Shown: positions 1 to 5,118 of the stretch, one piece after another
Layout: each line of letters starts with the position of its first letter
Numbering within the stretch: the stretch's first letter is position 1
Origin: Bacteroidales bacterium
Lineage (GTDB): Bacteria; Bacteroidota; Bacteroidia; Bacteroidales; DTU049
Reading direction: 5' to 3'
DNA: 5,118 nt
NCBI GenBank assembly: GCA_018432645.1
Contig: JAHDSP010000046.1
Coordinates: forward strand, 1 to 5,118
The notes under the pieces: model-generated
Told to the model about the DNA's origin: nothing
The model's database searches: none
What the model saw: only the letters and a program-made list of their open reading frames with translations
Translations under genes and position numbers: made by a program

Positions 1-1890
1 ATTATCAGGGCTAATAGAGCTGGATCATATGCGAGCACTACAATTATATATTGCAATACGCGAAAGTATCATGGTTTGTTAGTTTCACCACAACCTCAAT
101 TAGATGATGATTTACATGTTCTCCTTTCTTCTATAGATGAGAGCATTATACAGCATGATGCTGAGTTTAATATTGGTATTCATCAATATCCTGGTCCTAT
201 TTATTTTCCTAAAGGGCATAAATATGTTGAGGAATTTCAAAGTGTACCTATTCCTACTCTTATTTATCGTGTAGGAGGTGTAGTTTTGTCTAAACAATTG
301 TTATTTATAAATAAAGAAGATAGAGTCCTCATCAAATATACTCTATTGGATGCTCATAGCGATACATTATTGCGTTTAAAGCCATTTTTAGCTTTTAGAA
401 ATTATCACACTCTCAGTAAAGCAAATATGTATGCTAATAAAAATTATGAAGAATGTGAGAATGGAATTATGATGAGGCTATACCAAGGTTATAGTTCATT
501 GTATATACAAATTTCTAAAGAGTCTAAATATGTTCATGCTCCAGATTGGTATTATAATATAGAATATAGGAAAGAGATAGAACGTGGCTATGATGGACAT
601 GAAGATTTACTTGTGCCAGGATATTTTGAATTTCCTATCAAGAAAAATGAAAGTGTAATTATAAGTGCAGGTTTATCAGAGACTAAACCTAATATGCTAA
701 AAAGGTTATTTAATAATGAGCTAAAAAATAGAATACCACGCGATAGCTATGAAAATAATTTGATTAATTCTGCTCAGCAATTTATCATTCAGCGTGGTAA
801 TGATGTGGAAATAAAAGCTGGCTATCATTGGTTTGGTAGATGGGGACGTGATACTCTAATTTCTTTACCAGGATTAACATTAGTAACTGGTAATTATGAT
901 CTATGTAAAAAAGCCATAGATACGCTATTAGCTGATAAAAAAGGTCCATTACTGCCCAATGTAGGTAAACAGCAACGTGTAGCTATCAATTCTGCTGATA
1001 CATCATTATGGCTTTTCTGGACTTTGCAGCAATATCAATTATTTACTAATGAAACTCCGATGAAAATCTGGCGTTTATATAAAAATGACTTAAAATCTAT
1101 ACTTTATGGTTATCGTAATGGAGAGGCTAAAGGAATATGGATGAGTGAAGATGGATTGATAAATGCTAAATTACCTGGATATGCTCTAACATGGATGGAT
1201 GCTATTGTAGATGGTAAACCCGTAACTCCTCGTTACGGAAAGCCAGTAGATATCAATGCTCTATGGCATAATGCTATTTGCTATGCTATTTATTTAGCTG
1301 AACATATAAATGACAAAGAATTTATAGATGATTGGTTACCATTAAAAGAAAAAATTGAAAACTCTTTTTTAGAAACTTTTTGGGATGAGCAACATGGCTA
1401 CTTAGCTGATTATGTAGACGATGGAGAAAAAGACTGGTGTGTACGTCCTAATATGGTTTTTGCAACTTCTTTACCATACGTTTGTCTAGATGAGAAAAAA
1501 AGATTATCTGTTCTAGAGAGAATACAGCAAGAGCTTTTGACACCAAGAGGCTTGCGAACTTTAAGTCCCAAATGTCCACATTATCGTGGTCATTATGAAG
1601 GACCTATAAAAGAGAGAGATCTCGCATATCATCAAGGAACTGTGTGGCCATGGCTTTTAGGTGCTTTCGCTGAAGGATATCTTAGAATTTTTGGTAAAAA
1701 TGGAATTCCATTTATTGAAAAAATTTATTTCGATTTAGAGTCAACTTTATCTGAACATGGTGTAGGTAGCATAAGTGAAGTTTTTGATGGTGATCCACCA
1801 CACAAACCTGGTGGGGCTATTTCTCAAGCTTGGAGTGTAGCTGAAATTATGAGAATTAAATGGTTAATTGAAAAATATAAAAATCTATGA
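1..1890 (+). CDS. Glycogen debranching enzyme (amylo-alpha-1,6-glucosidase, GH133 type), 5' end outside the window
   Basis: Cytoplasmic enzyme that hydrolyses alpha-1,6 branch points of glycogen. The frame is open from base 1, so 629 residues are visible and the true start lies upstream; a TTG at 76 is inside the gene, because the codons before it encode conserved family sequence (NRAGSYAS, CNTRKYHG). From the usual family length I infer that about 20-30 residues are missing. Residues 1 to about 235 form the bacterial/archaeal-type N-terminal beta-rich domain, with the typical RGYDGHEDLLVPG stretch near 194-206. Residues from about 258 to the end form the (alpha/alpha)6 catalytic domain: HWFGRWGRDT at 276-285, NSADTSLW near 330, YHQGTVWPW at 543-551 and SEVFDGD at 592-598. 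By family knowledge Asp284 and Glu593 are the likely catalytic acids; both are present. There is no GH13 transferase domain, so this is not the fused eukaryotic type. The stop overlaps the next start (ATGA), indicating translational coupling. The reading frame is intact. Confidence 0.93.
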   Translation: MIRANRAGSYASTTIIYCNTRKYHGLLVSPQPQLDDDLHVLLSSIDESIIQHDAEFNIGIHQYPGPIYFPKGHKYVEEFQSVPIPTLIYRVGGVVLSKQLLFINKEDRVLIKYTLLDAHSDTLLRLKPFLAFRNYHTLSKANMYANKNYEECENGIMMRLYQGYSSLYIQISKESKYVHAPDWYYNIEYRKEIERGYDGHEDLLVPGYFEFPIKKNESVIISAGLSETKPNMLKRLFNNELKNRIPRDSYENNLINSAQQFIIQRGNDVEIKAGYHWFGRWGRDTLISLPGLTLVTGNYDLCKKAIDTLLADKKGPLLPNVGKQQRVAINSADTSLWLFWTLQQYQLFTNETPMKIWRLYKNDLKSILYGYRNGEAKGIWMSEDGLINAKLPGYALTWMDAIVDGKPVTPRYGKPVDINALWHNAICYAIYLAEHINDKEFIDDWLPLKEKIENSFLETFWDEQHGYLADYVDDGEKDWCVRPNMVFATSLPYVCLDEKKRLSVLERIQQELLTPRGLRTLSPKCPHYRGHYEGPIKERDLAYHQGTVWPWLLGAFAEGYLRIFGKNGIPFIEKIYFDLESTLSEHGVGSISEVFDGDPPHKPGGAISQAWSVAEIMRIKWLIEKYKNL

Positions 1891-3182
1891 GAGTATTGAT
1901 GTTTGGTTGGGAATTTCCACCACATATTTCAGGTGGTTTAGGTACAGCCTGCTATGGGCTCACTAAAGCTCTCCTCAGACAAGGTGTAGAGGTTATTTTT
2001 GTTGTTCCTAAAGCTTTTGGAGACGAAGATAATGAAATTAGAATAGTAAATGCTTCAGATTTTGAAATTGATCTAGAAGATCAATCTACTGTAGAACTTT
2101 GGAAAAGATTGAAATATATACAAGTAGCTTCTAAAATAATTCCTTATATTAGTCCAGAATATTATACTAAAGAATATGAAAATTTAATTAAAGCAGAAAT
2201 TACTAAAAATGAATTTTTTAAACAAAAATATCAATTCTCAGGTATATATGGCCCTAATCTAATGTATGAAGTATCTAGATATGCATTAATTGCTAGTGCT
2301 CTAGCTGCTACAAATGATTTCGATGTAATACATGCTCATGATTGGTTAACATATCCTGCTGGCATAGCAGCTAAAAACACAAGTGTTAAACCACTAGTAG
2401 TGCATGTACATGCTACAGAGTTTGATCGAAGTGGTGAAAATATTAACCAAGATGTATATAATATCGAACGTGAAGGTATGATGCAAGCTGATAAAGTTAT
2501 CACTGTATCTAACTTTACAAGAAATATAGTGATCAATAGATATGGCATTAATCCTGACAAAGTTTTTACTATTTATAATGGTGCAGACGCTTTTAATTTT
2601 AATACAAGACCTAAAGTGCAGAAACCATATAAAGAAAAAGTAGTAACTTATATTGGCAGAATAACTTTTCAAAAAGGACCAGAATATTTTGTAGAAACTG
2701 CTCGCAAATTATTACAATATGATAATAATGTGAGATTTGTGATGGCTGGCTCTGGAGATATGTTCCCCAGAATAATCAGATTAGCAGCTCGATATCGTAT
2801 AGGACACAAGATTCATTTTACGGGTTTTCTAAAAGGTCCCGAAGTAGAAGAAGTGCTATCGTATAGTGATGTTTATGTGATGCCAAGTGTTTCTGAACCT
2901 TTTGGTATTTCGCCACTTGAGGCTTTGATGTCTAATATTCCAATAGTAATTTCTAAACAAAGTGGTGTAGCAGAGGTTCTCAAACATGCTATCAAAGTGG
3001 ACTTTTGGGATATAGATGCTATGGCTAATGCTATTTATGGCATTTTACATTATCCAGCTATTAATAAAATGTTTCAAAAATATAGTAAAGACGAGGTAGA
3101 TCAGTTAAAATGGGATAATTCAGCTTATGAAGTTAAACAACTGTATGAGTCTTTATTACAAGAATATTTAATTTTAAAATGA
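1887..3182 (+). CDS. GT4-family glycosyltransferase, probable glycogen/alpha-glucan synthase
   Basis: A 431-residue retaining glycosyltransferase with a GT-B fold, likely cytoplasmic; no signal peptide or membrane segment is visible. The N-terminal Rossmann domain (about 1-200) begins with MFGWEFPPHISGGLGT (5-20), a glycine-rich loop like that of starch/glycogen synthases, and has HAHDW at 149-153. The C-terminal nucleotide-sugar domain (about 250-390) has YIGRITFQKG at 255-264, where Arg258 and Lys263 fit the donor-phosphate contacts, and SEPFGISPLE at 336-345, the E-x7-E signature (Glu337, Glu345). Its place between a debranching enzyme and a GH57 enzyme suggests that it extends alpha-1,4-glucan using ADP- or UDP-glucose. 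The donor cannot be read from sequence, and the classical KxGGL motif of GT5 synthases appears here as HISGGLG. The ATG overlaps the preceding stop by 4 bases, there is no Shine-Dalgarno, and the leader is A/T-rich. Family assignment is firm; the exact substrate is inference. Confidence 0.9.
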   Translation: MRVLMFGWEFPPHISGGLGTACYGLTKALLRQGVEVIFVVPKAFGDEDNEIRIVNASDFEIDLEDQSTVELWKRLKYIQVASKIIPYISPEYYTKEYENLIKAEITKNEFFKQKYQFSGIYGPNLMYEVSRYALIASALAATNDFDVIHAHDWLTYPAGIAAKNTSVKPLVVHVHATEFDRSGENINQDVYNIEREGMMQADKVITVSNFTRNIVINRYGINPDKVFTIYNGADAFNFNTRPKVQKPYKEKVVTYIGRITFQKGPEYFVETARKLLQYDNNVRFVMAGSGDMFPRIIRLAARYRIGHKIHFTGFLKGPEVEEVLSYSDVYVMPSVSEPFGISPLEALMSNIPIVISKQSGVAEVLKHAIKVDFWDIDAMANAIYGILHYPAINKMFQKYSKDEVDQLKWDNSAYEVKQLYESLLQEYLILK

Positions 3183-3189
3183 TAAATGT

Positions 3190-4734
3190 ATGAGATATAT
3201 TTGTTTTTATTTCCAAGTTCATCAACCTATAAGATTGAGAACTTACAGATTTTTTGACATAGGACTTAATCATCATTATTATGATGATTATCAAAATCAA
3301 TATATACTACGTAGAGTTACAGACAAGTGCTATTTGCCAATGAATCAATTACTTTATGAACTTATTCAAACATTTGGTCAACGTTTTAGAGTGGCCTTTT
3401 CTATCTCTGGAGTAGCCCTTGAACAATTTGAGAAATATGCTCCAGAAGTTATTGAGAGTTTCAAACTATTAGCCAATACTGGTGCAGTAGAATTTTTAGC
3501 AGAGACTTATAGCCACTCTTTAGCATCTGTGATTTCTAAAGAAGAATTTAATTCTCAGATTAATTTACAACAAGAAAAATTGCAATCTTTATTAGGTGTG
3601 AAACCTAGTACAGCTTTTAGAAATACAGAGCTTATCTATAGTGACCAAATAGGTGAATATGTAGCAGATCTGGGTTATAAAGTAATGCTGGCAGAGGGAG
3701 CTAAACATATATTAGGTTGGAAAAGTCCACATTTTCTTTATTATAACGTTAGAAATCCAGAACTTAAACTTTTACTAAAAGATTATCAACTTAGCGATGA
3801 TATTGCTTTTAGATTTTCTAACAGAGAGTGGAACCAATGGCCATTGACAGCAGATAAATATGTAGACTGGCTAAATAATATTGATAAAAACCATGAAGTT
3901 GTAAATTTATTTATGGATTATGAAACTTTTGGAGAACATCAATGGAAGGAAACAGGTATTTTTGACTTCATGAGGGCATTACCAGGTAGAGTACTATCAC
4001 ATTCAGATTATGAGTTTGCTAATCCTACAGAACTCACGGAAATACTTCAACCTATTGCTCCACTTCATGTACCATACCCAACTTCATGGGCAGATGAAGA
4101 AAGAGATCTCACAGCTTGGTTAGGAAACGATCTGCAAGAGGATGCCTTTAACACATTATATTCGCTCAGAGATAAAGTCTTGCAAACAAATAATCCTGAT
4201 ATTTTCAAAGATTGGTTGTATCTGCAAACAAGTGACCATTTTTATTATATGTGTACTAAATGGTTTTCTGATGGCGATGTACATAAATATTTTAATCCTT
4301 ATGGATCACCCTATGATGCATATATTAATTATATGAATATATTAAGTGATTTCATAATTAGAATTGATAATATTTTATCACAACAAGCTGATACAAAACT
4401 AAATGTAAATAAAAACAAAGAAGATGTTAAAATTAATAAAACTACAAATAGAAGTCTGAAAAAAACTGATGTTAAAAAAGCTGTTAAAAAAAATAACAAA
4501 AAGTATAATATCAAACTCACAAAAAAACAACTAGAAACAATAATTAAAGAATTTACATTAAAGGAATTAGCTTTATTATCTAAACAATTGCCAGAAAATA
4601 TTTTTAATAAAATTAATGAACAACTAGACGAAAAACAAAAGATTAAATTAGAAAAGGAAAAAGAGAAAATAATTCGTCCTAGAAAAGTTAGTATAGAAAA
4701 GGTAATGGAAAAATTTAATGAATTAGTGAAATAA
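3190..4734 (+). CDS. GH57 alpha-amylase / 4-alpha-glucanotransferase-like enzyme with C-terminal extension
   Basis: A 514-residue cytoplasmic glycoside hydrolase family 57 protein acting on alpha-glucans with retention. All five conserved GH57 regions are visible: VHQP at 10-13; GAVEFLAET at 98-106; AFRNTELIYSD at 142-152 with nucleophile Glu147; NLFMDYETFGEHQW at 239-252 with acid/base Asp243; and DWLYLQTSDHFYYMCTKW at 341-358. The catalytic part ends near residue 395. Residues 396-440 are a Lys/Asn/Thr-rich linker, and 441-514 form a predicted helical module (described separately). Amylase is the usual annotation, but GH57 also includes glucanotransferases and branching enzymes, so the specificity is open; a role in trimming or remodelling glycogen fits the operon. 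The gene starts 7 bases after the previous stop. An ATG at 3186 is out of frame, so 3190 is the sensible start. No Shine-Dalgarno is present. The frame is intact despite several A runs in the linker. Confidence 0.92.
   Translation: MRYICFYFQVHQPIRLRTYRFFDIGLNHHYYDDYQNQYILRRVTDKCYLPMNQLLYELIQTFGQRFRVAFSISGVALEQFEKYAPEVIESFKLLANTGAVEFLAETYSHSLASVISKEEFNSQINLQQEKLQSLLGVKPSTAFRNTELIYSDQIGEYVADLGYKVMLAEGAKHILGWKSPHFLYYNVRNPELKLLLKDYQLSDDIAFRFSNREWNQWPLTADKYVDWLNNIDKNHEVVNLFMDYETFGEHQWKETGIFDFMRALPGRVLSHSDYEFANPTELTEILQPIAPLHVPYPTSWADEERDLTAWLGNDLQEDAFNTLYSLRDKVLQTNNPDIFKDWLYLQTSDHFYYMCTKWFSDGDVHKYFNPYGSPYDAYINYMNILSDFIIRIDNILSQQADTKLNVNKNKEDVKINKTTNRSLKKTDVKKAVKKNNKKYNIKLTKKQLETIIKEFTLKELALLSKQLPENIFNKINEQLDEKQKIKLEKEKEKIIRPRKVSIEKVMEKFNELVK
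4375..4731 (+). other. C-terminal extension of the GH57 protein: Lys/Asn-rich linker plus FliG-C-like helical module
   Basis: This segment encodes residues 396-514, beyond the last conserved GH57 region. Residues 396-440 are low-complexity, rich in Lys, Asn and Thr, and probably disordered. Residues 441-514 look like four or so amphipathic helices. By eye the order LTKKQLETIIKEF, TLKELALLSKQLPENIF, NKINEQL, then a charged helix and SIEKVMEKFNELV follows the pattern of the FliG C-terminal domain (a 'lsd..i..ll.e.d..dLa.aLk...e.....i..nls' run, then 'sdve.a...i...'). The resemblance is my own pattern reading, not a search result. Function is unknown; a docking or assembly role on glycogen or a partner protein is possible. 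Confidence 0.45.
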
Positions 4735-4766
4735 AATTTTTAAATTATTTTGATTGAGAGGCATTA

Positions 4767-4791
4767 GATGGATAGGGTAATATGATGGATA
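4767..4791. repeat. Short direct repeat, GATGGATA twice
   Basis: GATGGATA occurs at 4767-4774 and again at 4784-4791, separated by 9 bases, between the GH57 stop and the transposase start. The second copy runs into the 12-base inverted repeat. It could be a protein-binding site, part of a transposon end, or chance in an AT-rich spacer. Confidence 0.4.
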
Positions 4792-4813
4792 AAATTTTTT
4801 TAAAATTTTATCC
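4787..4813. repeat. Perfect 12-base inverted repeat (possible hairpin or terminator-like structure)
   Basis: GGATAAAATTTT (4787-4798) is followed by a TTT loop and its exact reverse complement AAAATTTTATCC (4802-4813). It begins 53 bases after the GH57 stop and ends 71 bases before the transposase start. It could end the glycogen operon's transcripts in either direction, protect the 3' end, or form part of the left end of the insertion sequence. It is not a textbook intrinsic terminator: the stem has only three G/C pairs and no T-run follows directly, although AATTTTTG lies at 4826-4833. Confidence 0.6.
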
Positions 4814-4814
4814 A

Positions 4815-4835
4815 AACAAAACAATAATTTTTGTT
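4815..4835. repeat. Weak second hairpin, 7-base stem
   Basis: AACAAAA (4815-4821) and TTTTGTT (4829-4835) are exact reverse complements around a 7-base loop, immediately after the larger palindrome. The stem holds one C-G pair only, so it is weak alone. Together with the preceding palindrome it makes the spacer strongly structured. Confidence 0.3.
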
Positions 4836-4861
4836 AAACTTTTCATGTCAAATATTTTTAT

Positions 4862-4869
4862 TAATTTTG
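4862..4869 (+). promoter_or_regulatory. Possible Bacteroidota -7 promoter box for the transposase gene
   Basis: TAATTTTG matches the Bacteroidota -7 consensus TAnnTTTG and lies 15 bases before the transposase ATG, which would give a very short leader. There is no good -33 TTTG at the expected 19-21 base spacing (the nearest, at 4830-4833, is 28 bases away), and such a box arises easily by chance in AT-rich DNA. Confidence 0.22.
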
Positions 4870-4884
4870 TAAAAAATAAAAACT

Positions 4885-5118
4885 ATGGAATATACAACTG
4901 AAAATATAGAAAAAATGCTGGCTCTGACCAAAGAGGGCAAAAGAGAATTCTTAGATAATCTCCACGAATTCCTCAAAGAGAACAGATTGACAGCTCTAGA
5001 CTATCAGAGAATTAAGATTCTATCAACTGCTCCCATTTGTCCCAGATGTGATTGCGAATATGTAACTAAAGCTGGTAAGAGTGATGGCAGACAAGTCTAT
5101 AAATGCAAAAAATGTGGC
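4885..5118 (+). CDS. IS1/IS1595-type transposase, N-terminal zinc-ribbon part, 3' end outside the window
   Basis: Seventy-eight residues are visible and the frame is open at the right edge. The ATG at 4885 is the first start after an in-frame TAA at 4870, and no Shine-Dalgarno is present. Residues 1-48 are a charged helical region. A zinc ribbon follows, with CPRC at 52-55 and CKKC at 74-77 and KAGKSDGRQVYKC between them. This CPxC...K.G...g.Q.Y.C..C pattern is typical of the DNA-binding N-terminus of IS1 (InsA-like) and IS1595 family transposases. The catalytic DDE/DDN-type domain would lie beyond the window, so the family and whether the gene is intact cannot be settled. By hand count the fragment is 87 G+C of 234 (about 37%) and uses CTC, CTG, CCC and GGC codons more freely than the glycogen genes, consistent with separate origin. 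Confidence 0.75.
   Translation, partial: MEYTTENIEKMLALTKEGKREFLDNLHEFLKENRLTALDYQRIKILSTAPICPRCDCEYVTKAGKSDGRQVYKCKKCG

Larger units (their letters stand above)
4735..5118 (+). mobile_element. Probable left part of an insertion sequence, boundary unresolved
   Basis: The transposase fragment implies that an IS element begins somewhere between the GH57 stop and 4885. I could not identify a terminal inverted repeat because the right end is outside the window. Candidates for the end include the area around the direct repeat and palindrome at 4767-4813. The stated start is simply the first base after the glycogen operon, not a measured border. Confidence 0.35.

Noticed and set aside
76..78. TTG as the start of the debranching enzyme
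   Set aside because: The same frame is open back to base 1 and encodes conserved family residues (NRAGSYAS, CNTRKYHG) before the TTG, so the gene starts outside the window.
112..297. Minus-strand open frame of 61 codons
   Set aside because: It lies wholly inside the debranching enzyme gene, has no recognisable motif, and looks like a shadow frame.
2336..2672. Two overlapping minus-strand open frames (74 and 92 codons)
   Set aside because: Both lie opposite the conserved core of the GT4 gene, and their translations resemble no family.
4142..4336. Plus-strand 64-codon open frame
   Set aside because: It is out of frame within the conserved fifth region of the GH57 gene and shows no independent coding signal.
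4329..4520. Minus-strand 63-codon frame rich in Leu, Phe and Ser, resembling a small membrane protein
   Set aside because: The hydrophobic look comes from reading the A-rich Lys/Asn linker of GH57 in reverse; it has no supporting start context.
4729..4750. AAATAA...TTATTT inverted repeat over the GH57 stop
   Set aside because: It has only six A/T pairs around a 10-base loop, too weak to be a terminator and expected by chance here.
4787..4840. Classical rho-independent terminator
   Set aside because: The palindrome stem is almost all A/T, and no T-run follows immediately on either strand, so it is reported only as an inverted repeat.
1..5118. CRISPR array, tRNA, rRNA, riboswitch
   Set aside because: No spaced repeats, cloverleaf, rRNA-like segment or leader structure was seen; nearly all of the window is protein coding.

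Overview
The window looks like an AT-rich chromosome from a Bacteroidota bacterium, probably a Bacteroidales relative. Three observations support this. The gene order debranching enzyme, GT4 glycosyltransferase, GH57 amylase is, from memory, a conserved glycogen cluster of that group. The protein sequences read like Bacteroidota versions of these families. None of the visible starts has a Shine-Dalgarno sequence; the leaders are A/T-rich instead. The species cannot be named from the sequence alone, and no database search was run.

Layout, all on the + strand. Positions 1-1890 hold a glycogen debranching enzyme whose first residues lie upstream of the window; the frame is open from base 1 and already carries conserved N-terminal family sequence. 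Positions 1887-3182 hold a GT4-type, glycogen-synthase-like glycosyltransferase that overlaps the previous gene by 4 bases (ATGA). After a 7-base gap, 3190-4734 holds a GH57 family alpha-amylase or glucanotransferase with an unusual tail: a Lys/Asn-rich linker followed by a small helical domain that resembles the C-terminal domain of FliG. A 150-base, very AT-rich intergenic stretch (4735-4884) contains an 8-base direct repeat, a perfect 12-base inverted repeat and a weak promoter-like box. From 4885 to the right edge lies the start of a zinc-ribbon transposase of the IS1/IS1595 type, cut by the window end.

The first three genes are packed as one translationally linked operon and probably act on the same cytoplasmic polymer. 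The GT4 enzyme would lengthen alpha-1,4-glucan chains from a nucleotide sugar, the GH57 enzyme would cut or rearrange alpha-1,4 links (possibly making branches), and the debranching enzyme would remove alpha-1,6 branch stubs. The transposase belongs to a separate, mobile unit inserted or retained just downstream.

The most interesting signal is the extra C-terminal module on the GH57 protein. The rest is a well-known glycogen cluster, and I see no clearly new system in this window.
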